From NCBI RefSeq assembly GCF_901827155.1, contig NZ_LR594660.1, positions 310,001 through 374,000 on the forward strand: DNA of 64,000 nucleotides. The letters run 5' to 3'. Origin of the DNA: Variovorax sp. PBL-H6. Lineage in GTDB: Bacteria > Pseudomonadota > Gammaproteobacteria > Burkholderiales > Burkholderiaceae_C. The translations under genes were made by a program, and so were the position numbers. Under the pieces are notes generated by a model. The model was not told the origin of the DNA, did no database searches, and worked only from the letters and a program-made list of their open reading frames with translations. Below, piece by piece: positions 17,164-25,275 of this stretch. Every line of letters begins with the position of its first letter. The first letter of the stretch is position 1.

Positions 17164-18483
17164 CTATTTCGGGTCGCGAGGTGTGGTTCGGACAGCGGCA
17201 TCGAGCCCGCGGAGGTGCTGGAGCTTCTCCCCAATCTTGCCCTCGAGCCCACGGGAGACCGGCTGGTACCAGTCCATCTCCGGTAGGCCTTCCGGAAAGT
17301 AGTTCTCCCCTGCCGCGTAGGCGTCCGGCTCGTCGTGCGCGTACCGATAGCCCTTGTTGTGACCAAGCTGCGCCATCAGCTCTGTGGGCGCATTGCGCAG
17401 GTGCATGGGGACAGGCCTATTCGAATCCGTTCGCACGAACGCCCTGGCACGGTTCCAAGCCTTGTACACAGCGTTCGACTTCGGCGCCATCGCGATGTAC
17501 ACGGCCGCCTGTGCGAGGGCCAAGTCGCCCTCGGGCGAGCCGAGGCGCTCGTAGGATTCAGCAGCGTTCAGGGCTAGTTGCAGAGCCCGAGGGTCTGCGT
17601 TGCCAACCTCCTCGCTTGCCATGCGAACAAGGCGTCGTGCCACATAGCGCGCGTCAGCGCCGCCGTCCAGCATGCGTGCCAGCCAATAGAGCGCGGCATT
17701 GGGGCTTGAGCCCCGGATGGACTTGTGAAGCGCCGACACGGTGTCGTACAGGTCATCGCCGAACTTGTCGAACCGGCGCAGCGCTGCCGGGGAGGCCTCG
17801 CGCACGAATGGTTCTGTGACTTTGGTCACCCTGGCGGCCTTTGCCGCGGTGCTGAGCTGCTCTAGCAAATTGAGGAAGCGGCGGGCATCCCCGTCAGCGA
17901 AGCCGATGGCAGCAGCGAGCGCGCCATCGTCGAACTCGAGGCCTCCGAGGGAGGGCTGCGCGCGCTTGAACAGCGCCGCCAGCTCGTCGTCGCTCAGGGA
18001 CTGCAAAACGTAGACGTGCGCACGGGAGAGCAGAGCGGAATTGACCTCAAAAGATGGGTTCTCAGTCGTGGCTCCCAAGAAAACGAAGGTTCCTGCCTCG
18101 ACGAATGGGAGGAGTGCGTCTTGCTGGGCCTTGTTGAAGCGATGAATCTCGTCGATGAAAAGGATGGTCTTGCGGCCACGGTGATTCAAGGCCTGCTCAG
18201 CACGCTCGACCGCCGCGCGAATCTCCTTCACGCCGGCCATGACCGCTGACAGCGCAATGAACTCGCAGTCCATGACCCGGGCAGTCAGGCGCGCTAAAGT
18301 CGTCTTGCCGACACCTGGGGGACCCCAAAGGATGAAGGAGTGCAGGGTTCGGGCCTCGAAGGCCAGGCGCAAGGGCTTGCCCTGCCCCACGAGGTGCTGC
18401 TGACCCACGACGTCATCCAAACAAGTCGGGCGAAGCAGCTCCGCAAGGGGAGGAGTTGGGGCGGTGGAGAAGAGGTCCGACAT
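17164..18483 (-). CDS. rarA: Replication-associated recombination protein A
   Basis: 439 residues, full length. AAA+ clamp-loader-like ATPase: [16 protein letters not shown] at the N-terminus, Walker [10 protein letters not shown] (about 54-62), Walker [11 protein letters not shown] (about 108), sensor GATTENPSF (about 134), and the C-terminal tetramer/Mgs region ([18 protein letters not shown], then [20 protein letters not shown]). RarA/MgsA acts at stalled replication forks and binds SSB. The ending is shorter than some homologs. CTATAG at 18522-18527 lies 38 nt before the ATG. A rarA on an accessory region is probably a second copy; the chromosome normally carries one. Confidence 0.93.
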   Translation of the reverse strand: MSDLFSTAPTPPLAELLRPTCLDDVVGQQHLVGQGKPLRLAFEARTLHSFILWGPPGVGKTTLARLTARVMDCEFIALSAVMAGVKEIRAAVERAEQALNHRGRKTILFIDEIHRFNKAQQDALLPFVEAGTFVFLGATTENPSFEVNSALLSRAHVYVLQSLSDDELAALFKRAQPSLGGLEFDDGALAAAIGFADGDARRFLNLLEQLSTAAKAARVTKVTEPFVREASPAALRRFDKFGDDLYDTVSALHKSIRGSSPNAALYWLARMLDGGADARYVARRLVRMASEEVGNADPRALQLALNAAESYERLGSPEGDLALAQAAVYIAMAPKSNAVYKAWNRARAFVRTDSNRPVPMHLRNAPTELMAQLGHNKGYRYAHDEPDAYAAGENYFPEGLPEMDWYQPVSRGLEGKIGEKLQHLRGLDAAVRTTPRDPK

Positions 18484-18593
18484 CCAACTTGTAGCGCATG
18501 CTGGTTATCTCCGGCGCCCACCTATAGCTGCATGGTCGCCACGGCAGTACCATCCCGAGCATCTTGGGTGCTACAGGGAGGCTAGGACAACGA

Positions 18594-19085
18594 ATGGAAT
18601 CAACAATGCCTGAAGAAATCAAAAATATCCCCGACTTCCTCGACCCGCACGCTGAAGAGCTGATTGCACGTGCAGGCTGGATGGTCCAGGGCGTCTTCCC
18701 GACAGAGGAGCATCCCGGCCCGTTCTTCTCGTACACCATCGGTCTTCACCAGCGAGGGCTTTCTGAACTCATCGTGATGGGGCTTCCCCTCGAGTACGGC
18801 CACCAGCTGCTGAACGACATCGCACGTTGGCAGCAAGAGGAACCGGTCGACGCGACACGACAAATCGGCAAGCACACGCTCGGCAGATGGCCCATGCCCT
18901 TTCACTTGGTGCCGGTGGCGCCCGAGCAGGTGAGCGACATGGTCGGACGGGCGATTCATCGCAGTCGCGGTCAGGCCAGCTTCAGCCAGGTGGCGCTGCC
19001 TGACCGTAAGGGCCACTTTCCGTGGGAGCCGGAGTGTGAAGAAGGCTGGAAACAGCATCAGCACATCCGGCGAGCCGTGCACTGA
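18594..19085 (+). CDS. DUF4262-family protein
   Basis: 163 residues from ATG 18594 (a second ATG follows at 18606). Core pattern of DUF4262: GWMVQGVFPTEEHPGPFFSY, TIGLHQRGLSELIVMGLP, then a C-terminal Q/W-rich stretch. Proteins of this family are small cytoplasmic proteins of unknown role that occur on plasmids and in toxin or defence neighbourhoods. Divergent from rarA. A hairpin terminator follows the stop. Confidence 0.75.
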   Translation: MESTMPEEIKNIPDFLDPHAEELIARAGWMVQGVFPTEEHPGPFFSYTIGLHQRGLSELIVMGLPLEYGHQLLNDIARWQQEEPVDATRQIGKHTLGRWPMPFHLVPVAPEQVSDMVGRAIHRSRGQASFSQVALPDRKGHFPWEPECEEGWKQHQHIRRAVH

Positions 19086-19110
19086 GCCAAGTCTATCGAT
19101 TCAGTACTTC

Positions 19111-19140
19111 AGACCGTCGGCACGCCCGGCGGTCTTTCCT
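19111..19140 (+). terminator. Terminator after the DUF4262 gene
   Basis: AGACCG paired with CGGTCT, inner CGG/CCG pairing, then TTCCTTTTC. It lies 25 nt after the stop codon. Confidence 0.6.
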
Positions 19141-19302
19141 TTTCGCGTGCTGGTCGCGCAGGACCGCCCGACGTAAGGCAAGCCTTCGGCCATTCCCCTG
19201 CGGCTGAGCGGCAATAGCCCTTCGGAGCCCATTTCGGCGCACCTGCAACGCGGCAAAGTCGAGCAGACGGTTATACGGTGCAGGACCACTCGAAATGACG
19301 AA

Positions 19303-19779
19303 ATGACACTCACCGCTCCCTCTCTGCTCCTTCTTGCACTGGCCTTTGCGGGCATCGCCTTTCTTGGCGAGTACGTGGCGCTGGCTCAAATGCGGCGTTG
19401 CGCCTTCAGCTCCGTCCCGCTCGTGCGTACAGCACGCCGCGCGCTGTACCCAGCTCTGCTGGCTTGCGCTGGCTTCTTGCTCTACGCAGGTTCAGTCAAC
19501 TTCCGGCTGACTGTTGTCTCAATGGCCATCGGAACGTTCGTGGGCTGCATCATTGCCCTTCCCTCGTTGTCGCGGGGCTTGCTGTATCAGCCGACGATGC
19601 GCCTCATCGCGCCTGTGATGCTGGTCTTCGTCGTGGGCAGCCATATCGATGGGGTAGGCGCGGCCCCGACGCTGGAACTGGGCTTGCTCCCAGCCCTATC
19701 GACCCTGCTGGTGTGCGGCCTGCTCTGGCTCATCGCGGAATACCGGCATCACCAGGACATGGAGCGCCTTCGGGACTGA
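19303..19779 (+). CDS. Integral membrane protein, about four helices
   Basis: 158 residues, start at ATG 19303. Hydrophobic segments at about residues 4-27, 47-66, 70-92, 101-122 and 128-148, with a basic loop MRRCAFSSVPLVRTARR after the first. The C-terminus is charged (EYRHHQDMERLRD). No transporter motif seen. Function unknown. Confidence 0.6.
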   Translation: MTLTAPSLLLLALAFAGIAFLGEYVALAQMRRCAFSSVPLVRTARRALYPALLACAGFLLYAGSVNFRLTVVSMAIGTFVGCIIALPSLSRGLLYQPTMRLIAPVMLVFVVGSHIDGVGAAPTLELGLLPALSTLLVCGLLWLIAEYRHHQDMERLRD

Positions 19780-19815
19780 AATCTCCGACCTCCGACGACG
19801 CCACTTCCATTCTGA

Positions 19816-19844
19816 AGCCGCCCTTCCCCGGGCGGCTATTCTTT
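19816..19844 (+). terminator. Terminator between 19303-19779 and the micro-ORFs
   Basis: AGCCGCCC, short loop, GGGCGGCT, then ATTCTTTT. It separates the membrane gene from the micro-ORF unit, so the latter needs its own promoter. Confidence 0.75.
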
Positions 19845-19936
19845 TGGGCTACCGGGTACGCACCAGTGGCCCGGGAGCAGGTAAATCGCACGTCGCCATC
19901 GCTATACGTCGCATCAAGCAACCCAAGGAGGTGACC

Positions 19937-19972
19937 ATGCGCAAGCAAAACGGCGGCGGCAGCGGCTGCTAG
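19937..19972 (+). CDS. Micro-ORF 1, peptide MRKQNGGGSGC
   Basis: Eleven codons plus TAG, preceded by AAGGAGGTGACC, which pairs almost perfectly with the 16S rRNA 3' end; spacing to ATG is 5 nt. A CTATAC element at 19902-19907 lies 29 nt upstream, the same distance as for normal genes nearby. The peptide is Gly-rich and ends in Cys. It is the first of three such units between two terminators. Role unknown: small peptide, leader peptide, or a translated attenuator-like element. Confidence 0.5.
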   Translation: MRKQNGGGSGC

Positions 19973-20029
19973 GCCAAACCCAACTCCATCGCCCCTTCAC
20001 GGGCTCAACTGCATATTAAGGAGGTCTCG

Positions 20030-20065
20030 ATGCGCAAGCTGCACGACGGTGACGGATTCGCATGA
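20030..20065 (+). CDS. Micro-ORF 2, peptide MRKLHDGDGFA
   Basis: Also eleven codons plus TGA, starting MRK like the first. TAAGGAGGT lies 4 nt before the ATG. The sequence between the two micro-ORFs has no start or other gene. Same length, same first three residues and same strong ribosome site as micro-ORF 1 argue for a shared origin or function. Confidence 0.5.
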   Translation: MRKLHDGDGFA

Positions 20066-20105
20066 ATCCGCGCCACCTGCCCTGCAACCAACCAAGGAGT
20101 GCTTC

Positions 20106-20135
20106 ATGCGAACTGAAGGCTACGGCCTAGGCTGA
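20106..20135 (+). CDS. Micro-ORF 3, peptide MRTEGYGLG
   Basis: Nine codons plus TGA, with AAGGAG 6 nt before the ATG. It begins MRT, is Gly-rich, and ends 7 nt before the terminator hairpin. The last of the series, and the least similar of the three. Confidence 0.45.
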   Translation: MRTEGYGLG

Positions 20136-20142
20136 TTCCAAG

Positions 20143-20171
20143 CCCCCGCTATCCGGCGGGGGTTTCTTCTT
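20143..20171 (+). terminator. Terminator closing the micro-ORF unit
   Basis: CCCCCGC, short loop, GCGGGGG, then TTTCTTCTT. It defines the 3' end of a transcript of about 260 nt that carries all three micro-ORFs. Confidence 0.8.
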
Positions 20172-20285
20172 GCCGGGAGCCCCTAGCTTTGGCCCTATCA
20201 GGCCTATACGGGACTGCTAGGCACGGGCGGCGCGCATCAGGCATCGCTAGACGAATCAGACCATTGACCACAAAGGACCTGAAGC

Positions 20286-20660
20286 ATGACCATCAACTCC
20301 TGGACCAACCTGCCCGACCCCTGCGAAGCGCCGCCGGCCGCGGTGAGCTACCGCACCTTGTTTGACGTAACTGGCGACGAGAAGGATAAGGACACACTCC
20401 TTGTGCCGCGCGAGGAGCTGCCGCCGTCGCCTGTCCTTGCCCGTGACGCTGTGCTTGAAGAAGCCGGGGCGCTCTGTGACCAGGTTGCGCTGGAGTACGG
20501 AGGCGTCGCGAGGAGCAAGTTCGCCACGGAGTTCGGCAAGCAAATCCACCAAGCCATGGCGAACGGCGCGCACAACGCAGGCACCCGTATTCGCGCGGCG
20601 CTCTCGACTGCCCCCAAAGCCTCACCCTCGGACGAGCCCGAGTTCATTGAAATCGGCTAG
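20286..20660 (+). CDS. Orphan protein
   Basis: 124 residues. N-terminus polar and Pro-rich (NLPDPCEAPPAAVSYRTLFD), middle charged, C-terminal half helical (FATEFGKQIHQAMANGAHN). CTAGAC at 20247-20252 is 33 nt before the ATG. A GC-rich hairpin follows the stop (about 20677-20715, CCCCTGC paired with GCAGCGGGG). Not recognised. Confidence 0.55.
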   Translation: MTINSWTNLPDPCEAPPAAVSYRTLFDVTGDEKDKDTLLVPREELPPSPVLARDAVLEEAGALCDQVALEYGGVARSKFATEFGKQIHQAMANGAHNAGTRIRAALSTAPKASPSDEPEFIEIG

Positions 20661-20788
20661 CGCTTGATTTCCGGTCCCCTGCCTGCGCGAGCCGCAGCGG
20701 GGGATTTCTTCTCGCCTTTGCGGACCGTCCCAGCTCGGGCGTCAGCCGTTGCCTAGACGAGGAAGACCCCCTCAAGACAAAGACACAC

Positions 20789-21511
20789 ATGACCACGAAA
20801 GCCACCCTGTTGCGGCGCATTGACGCATTCCTCAAGACCAAGAAGAAGTCCGATGGCGGCTTTGCTCCCGTGGACCCGAAGGAGATGGAGGACCTGTACG
20901 CCATCGTGCGGGGCCTCATCGAAGTCAAGTACGAAGAGGACCCCGACGGTGACGTTCCCGTCGAAGTCATCCTGACCGACCGCACGCGCTTCGAGCGACC
21001 GTTGCACTTTCCGGTGCAGTACGCGCACAAGCCGGTTGATGGCAAGAGCGAGTTCGACCTGCACCTGACCGCGGCATCCTCGTATGGCGCCCTCTCGAAA
21101 TGGGCAGGCGAAAATGCAAGCCGGCACCTGGATGCGGTGAAGTCAACGATACGCGATGCGACCGAGAAGCATCGACCCCTTGTTGTGCAGGGCGTGCGCT
21201 ACCTGGCCAAGCAACAAGCCCCTGTGTCGGCCGTCGATGTAATCGACGTGATGACCAAAGAAGCCGTGAAGGCGTACAAGCGCAACCCCTGCCCGGTCGA
21301 CTACAAAGACCGCAACCGCTGGGCGGACGCCTTGGCGAGCGCTGGAACCAAGAAGCTGGGCATCAAGCTGCACGCGGGTTCCTGCATGCATACGACAGGC
21401 GGTGTTCGCATGTACTTCGAAGTCCCCTCGCTGGACACCACAGTCCGCGTCGAGACCGGCAGCAATCCGGAGTTCAAGCCGGCTGCCAAGAAGCCCTCCA
21501 GCCAAGACTGA
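20789..21511 (+). CDS. Orphan protein
   Basis: 240 residues. Lys-rich N-terminus (RRIDAFLKTKKKSDGG), then an alpha/beta region (PVEVILTDRTRFERPLHFP), a middle helix set and a C-terminal K-rich tail. One CMHTTGGVRMYFEVP stretch. CTAGAC at 20753-20758 lies 30 nt before the ATG. No domain recognised. Confidence 0.6.
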   Translation: MTTKATLLRRIDAFLKTKKKSDGGFAPVDPKEMEDLYAIVRGLIEVKYEEDPDGDVPVEVILTDRTRFERPLHFPVQYAHKPVDGKSEFDLHLTAASSYGALSKWAGENASRHLDAVKSTIRDATEKHRPLVVQGVRYLAKQQAPVSAVDVIDVMTKEAVKAYKRNPCPVDYKDRNRWADALASAGTKKLGIKLHAGSCMHTTGGVRMYFEVPSLDTTVRVETGSNPEFKPAAKKPSSQD

Positions 21512-21531
21512 TTTCAACCTCCCCTCCTTCT

Positions 21532-21562
21532 AGCTCCCTCGGCAATGCCCTGGGAGCTTTTT
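21532..21562 (+). terminator. Terminator after 20789-21511
   Basis: AGCTCCC, 13-nt loop, GGGAGCT, then TTTTTC. Confidence 0.8.
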
Positions 21563-21622
21563 CCCGCTTGACCGCGGCGTGTTCGCTAGACGAAGGAGGT
21601 AAACAAACTTCAAGGGCACCCA

Positions 21623-22423
21623 ATGACTACTCTCGCATTCCAAATCTTCGACTGCCTCCGCGGTCACACGATAGAGCCTTTCGAATACAAACCCGGACGC
21701 CACGGCCGCCGCGGAATTGGCCTCAGGCTCGAGCCTCAGGATGCCGAGGCCTCCCCGGGCGCGCGTGCATTGCACCACGCGTGCTTCGACTACTGGCAAT
21801 ACTGGCGCGGGACTTCGCAGGCGCTTCTAGTCGACAGCCTGACCGCCGACCAGCGCTACCGATGGAAGGGCGACCTGACTCGCATCTACGCCAAGCTGGA
21901 GATGGCCCGCGGTGAGCTTCGGCAGGCCACGGGCGAACCCGCAACTCCGTGGATTCGGGCGCTTCTCGCGCTTCCCGCTGGCATGGACCTCGGCAGTCAG
22001 CGCGTGCTGCTGCGTGGGCCGTTGCGAGACCGGGCCGCCCAGCACCAGCGCGAAAGTGGAAAAATCGTCCTGACGGCGGAGCCTGAGGACCATCGGCGAG
22101 GCTTTGACCTGGCCTTCCGCCTTTCAGAAGGCAATCTGGTGCACACGGGCAAGATGTCGCTCTCCAAGGGAGCGACTGAGGTGCCGCCGAAGACCTTGGG
22201 CGATGACCTTGACCGAATCATCCGCCTACGCCGAGAAGGTATTCGCGGCATCGACCACCTGATGGCGCAGTACCTGGCTGGTGAAATCTTCCCCAGCGCA
22301 ATGCGTGAGGAGCAAGACCGGAGAGACGCAGCGGCCCTGGCACATCGACTGGTGCGCGGGCTGAGCATGCGGGACAAGGCCTTGCTGAAGGGCCAGATTC
22401 ATTTGCTGAGCGACCTGCTCTGA
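21623..22423 (+). CDS. Orphan protein
   Basis: 266 residues. Features are CFDYWQYWRGTSQALLVDSL (about 53-72), a helical RQATGEPATPWIRALLALP region, and a DLDRIIRLRREGIRGIDHLM stretch near 195-215. Rich in Arg/Glu helices; no Cys cluster or membrane segment. AAGGAGG lies about 26 nt before the ATG, too far to be the ribosome site. CTAGAC at 21586-21591 is 31 nt upstream. Unknown family. Confidence 0.6.
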   Translation: MTTLAFQIFDCLRGHTIEPFEYKPGRHGRRGIGLRLEPQDAEASPGARALHHACFDYWQYWRGTSQALLVDSLTADQRYRWKGDLTRIYAKLEMARGELRQATGEPATPWIRALLALPAGMDLGSQRVLLRGPLRDRAAQHQRESGKIVLTAEPEDHRRGFDLAFRLSEGNLVHTGKMSLSKGATEVPPKTLGDDLDRIIRLRREGIRGIDHLMAQYLAGEIFPSAMREEQDRRDAAALAHRLVRGLSMRDKALLKGQIHLLSDLL

Positions 22424-22430
22424 TTTCCCT

Positions 22431-22463
22431 AAAACGGACGCGCCTAACCGCCGTCCGTTTTCT
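22431..22463 (+). terminator. Terminator after 21623-22423
   Basis: AAAACGGACG, 11-nt loop, CGTCCGTTTT, CTT: a perfect ten-base-pair hairpin seven bases after the stop. Confidence 0.85.
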
Positions 22464-22508
22464 TGCGCGAGTCACCCTAAAACGGTTCTAGCTCGAAAGC
22501 TTTATAGC

Positions 22509-22517
22509 TGCTATAAT
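22509..22517 (+). promoter_or_regulatory. Extended -10 promoter for 22620-23195
   Basis: TGCTATAAT: a consensus extended -10 (TG-n-TATAAT). There is no good -35. The start of transcription would be about 95 nt before the ATG, leaving an unusually long leader. Confidence 0.6.
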
Positions 22518-22619
22518 GATGGCTTTTAGGGCTCTTAGGCACGCGAACCCGCGAGCCTGGAACGGGTACCCACGGGCACCCAACGAGCTCCATTCAAACA
22601 ACAAATTCAGGATGTGACT

Positions 22620-23195
22620 ATGCCCGCTACCCAAGAACTGGCAAGAAAAGCTGCAGTGGACGACCACATCACGAAGGAAGTCGAACTCCTGATTCAGCGT
22701 TGCACGGCAGCTGGGATTTCCGCCGGCGAGGCACATGCCTCGCTGTGCTACCGCGTCTTTCGAATGAACATCGAGGCGGGCGCCGCCGAGGAAGCAGCGC
22801 GCGAGGGTCCGTTGAATCGACTCTTGCAGGACGCCTACGACTACCTGATGGCGGGCAAGAAGAAGCTTCACCTCGAGACGTGCGAGGCGTGGCTGCTCGC
22901 AAAATTCGGCGCCCGCATTGGCGATGTCGTTGAGATTAACCGGGACACCTGGGAGGAGCCGCGCCAGGTACTGGTGGACCGCTTTCGCATCCTGTGGATG
23001 AAGTACGACGGCCTGCAGACGGGCTATATGTGGTTTCAGGGGCCGTGTTCGGCGACTCCCGCTTTCATGCCTAGAAAGGAATCGGGCGAGCAGGGCGTCT
23101 CCGTGTTGACTCCGATTGAGGTCGTGAGCCCCAGCGCACGGATGCGCAACTTGTACCCGGACCGCTTCGCCCCTCGGATACGCCTGGACGACTGA
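22620..23195 (+). CDS. Orphan protein
   Basis: 191 residues from ATG 22620; a GTG two codons earlier is the alternative. N-terminal helical half (VDDHITKEVELLIQRCTAAG), then LHLETCEAWLLAKFGARIGD and a C-terminal beta-rich part with TWEEPRQVLVDRFRILWMKYD. Two Cys near the middle. It sits in its own unit with a consensus extended -10 promoter. Family unknown. Confidence 0.6.
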   Translation: MPATQELARKAAVDDHITKEVELLIQRCTAAGISAGEAHASLCYRVFRMNIEAGAAEEAAREGPLNRLLQDAYDYLMAGKKKLHLETCEAWLLAKFGARIGDVVEINRDTWEEPRQVLVDRFRILWMKYDGLQTGYMWFQGPCSATPAFMPRKESGEQGVSVLTPIEVVSPSARMRNLYPDRFAPRIRLDD

Positions 23196-23264
23196 ACGGA
23201 TTCCACCGCCAATAACAGATGAGCGCCCTTACGGCGCGCCTCATTTTCAATTTCTTGAGTTTCC

Positions 23265-23822
23265 ATGAGAGAGCAACCAGCACGCCCGCACGTCTACCTG
23301 GCCGGGCCTGACGTCTTCTTCCCCGAGCGCGCCGAGATTTTCAAGGCGCTGAAGGCCCATTGCGAGCAGCTCGGGATGGTTGCCCTAGTGCCGTCCGATG
23401 GCGGCCTGCCGGACGGGTTCGGGGGCACCGAGGATGAAATCGCCCAGCGAATCTACGACGCGAACATCGAGCTCATCCAGCGCGCGGACGGCATTGCAGC
23501 CAACCTGGTGAACTTTCGGGGGACCGAACCGGATTCCGGAACCGTCTATGAGGTGGGCTTCGCTGTGGCGCTCAAGAAGCCGGTCGTTGCCTACGGCGTC
23601 CCTGCCGGCACTTACGCATCCCGAGTAGCCGCCACTCTTCCCTGCGAATCGGACGGCCGCGGTGGCCAGTGCGAAACCGCCACGAAGGTTCACGTCGAAG
23701 GCCTCGGGCAGCGCCTCAACCTCATGCTGTCGCGTTCCGCCGAGATTGCGCCGTCTGCGCGCGCAGCTCTAGACCGAATTGCCAGCCACTTCCAGCAGGT
23801 TGGGCTGCTTCAGGCCCAATAG
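23265..23822 (+). CDS. Nucleoside 2-deoxyribosyltransferase
   Basis: 185 residues, usual length. The N-terminal VYLAGPDVFFP (about 10-20), the acidic D-x-x-x-Q-R-x-x-D block (EIAQRIYDANIELIQRADG, about 62-80) and PDSGTVYEVGFAVALKKPV (about 92-110) are typical of the family; the Asp and Glu of the last two blocks form the active site. It transfers deoxyribose between bases or hydrolyses deoxynucleotides. In mobile elements such enzymes alter nucleotide pools. Convergent with the gene at 23945, a terminator lies between them. Confidence 0.88.
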   Translation: MREQPARPHVYLAGPDVFFPERAEIFKALKAHCEQLGMVALVPSDGGLPDGFGGTEDEIAQRIYDANIELIQRADGIAANLVNFRGTEPDSGTVYEVGFAVALKKPVVAYGVPAGTYASRVAATLPCESDGRGGQCETATKVHVEGLGQRLNLMLSRSAEIAPSARAALDRIASHFQQVGLLQAQ

Positions 23823-23908
23823 ATAAAGCTCGCTGGGTAGTTCAGTACCCCTTGTGGCGCTTAGTGAGTAATCGCAGTTGCATTCCGCGCGGAGAACGCC
23901 AGAAGCAT

Positions 23909-23938
23909 CGCCCCGACGGCTTGAAAGCCGGCGGGGCG
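23909..23938. terminator. Bidirectional terminator
   Basis: GCCCCGACGGC paired around TTGAAA with GCCGGCGGGGC; serves the convergent genes at 23265 and 23945. Confidence 0.65.
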
Positions 23939-23944
23939 AAATAA

Positions 23945-24196
23945 TCAGGCGGGGAAATCCGGCATTGGGCAGGGCGCTACATAGCGCCAGTAGTCGGAGT
24001 TCAGGTACAAGCCTGTTCCGACGTTGCCGGAATGGCTCCATTTGCGCGCCCCCGGATTCCATTGCGCAACGACCAAGCCGAAGGAATGGCCGTCCATGTC
24101 TTTGACCTCCAGCCAGTGATGCTCGGCGGTCTTCAAGTTCGGCGGAACGGGTTGCTGGGCTTTGCGAGCCGCGAGGTCGATTCGGGGGTGCAGCAT
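23945..24196 (-). CDS. Small orphan protein
   Basis: 83 residues from ATG 24196. It contains EHHWLEVKDMDGHSFGLVVA and WSHSGNVGTGLYLNSDYWRY, aromatic and His-rich, of a type seen in phages. AGGAGG and CTACAC on the coding strand lie about 24-32 nt upstream. Function unknown. Confidence 0.55.
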   Translation of the reverse strand: MLHPRIDLAARKAQQPVPPNLKTAEHHWLEVKDMDGHSFGLVVAQWNPGARKWSHSGNVGTGLYLNSDYWRYVAPCPMPDFPA

Positions 24197-24378
24197 GATT
24201 GAGGGGGTGAGTTGGCCTCCTTCGTGTAGCACCAAGGCGGGCCGCGCCCTCTGGGGGCGCCGCACACAGAAACAGGGCACATGTCCAACTTTCCCGTAGC
24301 TCAGACACACGAAAGTGAGACCCTTGCTCCTCGGCTGGAAGGCTCCGGCCAAACCCGACTCGCCTGGAGGGGCTGCTG

Positions 24379-24400
24379 TACGCGCCTGAAAAGGCGCGTA
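24379..24400. repeat. Inverted repeat abutting the SOS box
   Basis: TACGCGCC, loop TGAAAA, GGCGCGTA: a perfect 8-bp inverted repeat ending exactly where the LexA-like box begins. It may be a terminator-like stem or an operator for a second regulator. Confidence 0.5.
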
Positions 24401-24420
24401 AACTGGACGTCCATACAGTA
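24401..24420 (+). promoter_or_regulatory. LexA-type SOS box upstream of imuA
   Basis: CTGG-N8-ACAG (CTG-N10-CAG), 12 nt before the imuA ATG. Its reverse complement, TACTGTATGGACGTCCAG, matches the box before dnaE2 (TACTGTACGGCCATCCAG) closely, which supports a common LexA repressor. Confidence 0.75.
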
Positions 24421-24432
24421 CCGGAGCCCGTC

Positions 24433-25275
24433 ATGGCCGCCCTTCTGGAATGGGCCGACGATGACGACGCGCCGGCCCTGCCGTCCCGCCGCGTCAAGCC
24501 CGTCCTGAAGCCGGGCGAGTTGCCCGCCTCCGTCGAGGCTGCCCTATGGCGCGGCGACCAGCTTGGCTCGCCTGTCACCAAGGTGGTTCCCACCGGCTTC
24601 GCCGCACTCGATGCAGAGTTGCCGGGCGGGGGTTGGCCGGCCCGCTCCCTGACCGAACTGCTCCAGGCCCAGCCGACCGTGCTCGAGTGGCGCCTGCTTG
24701 CCCCGGCAATGCGCCAGGTTGTGGCTGATGGCAAGGATATCGTCATCGTGGGACCGCCGAAGGCTCCCCACCTGCCAGGCCTGCGCGATGAGGGCATCGA
24801 TGAGCGCCGAATGGTCTGGATTCAGGCGGCGACGCCGGCGGAGCGCCTATGGGTCACCGAGCAATTGGTGAAGGCGAACGCAGCCGGAATGCTAGTGGCC
24901 TGGCTCCCGCAAGCGCGTCAGGAGCAGATTCGACGGCTTCAGGTGTGCGCCCAGGGATGCGACAGCCCAGTGGTCCTGTGCCGGCCCGCCGCGGCCCAGC
25001 ACGAGCCCTCCGCGGCGCCGCTGCGCCTGCAGGTGAGCTATGGCGTCGACTGGGAGCTTCAGGTGCACCTGCTGAAGCGCAAAGGCAGCACCCATGACGG
25101 CGTGCTGCACCTGCCGTCAATTCCCCGCGGCCTGGCGCCGCTCATCACGCCCCGGCTGTCGAAGCCGAGCGTGCTCCTCGCCGCGCGCAAGCCTCGCGTG
25201 ACCGCTGGAGAACCATCAGATGCTCTGGGCAGCGTTACTTCCCGACAGCCAGCTCTCCGACACCCAGCGCACTGA
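24433..25275 (+). CDS. imuA: ImuA, translesion synthesis accessory protein
   Basis: 280 residues. A RecA-like/SulA-like fold protein with VPTGFAALDAELPGGGWPARSLTEL (split across about residues 52-77, a degenerate Walker region), then DIVIVGPPKAPHLPGL and QLVKANAAGMLVAWLP. ImuA helps ImuB and DnaE2 carry out error-prone synthesis past DNA lesions in the SOS response. It starts 12 nt after the SOS box and overlaps imuB by 56 nt, so the two genes form one operon. The C-terminal 25 residues lie inside the overlap and are likely little constrained. Confidence 0.85.
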   Translation: MAALLEWADDDDAPALPSRRVKPVLKPGELPASVEAALWRGDQLGSPVTKVVPTGFAALDAELPGGGWPARSLTELLQAQPTVLEWRLLAPAMRQVVADGKDIVIVGPPKAPHLPGLRDEGIDERRMVWIQAATPAERLWVTEQLVKANAAGMLVAWLPQARQEQIRRLQVCAQGCDSPVVLCRPAAAQHEPSAAPLRLQVSYGVDWELQVHLLKRKGSTHDGVLHLPSIPRGLAPLITPRLSKPSVLLAARKPRVTAGEPSDALGSVTSRQPALRHPAH

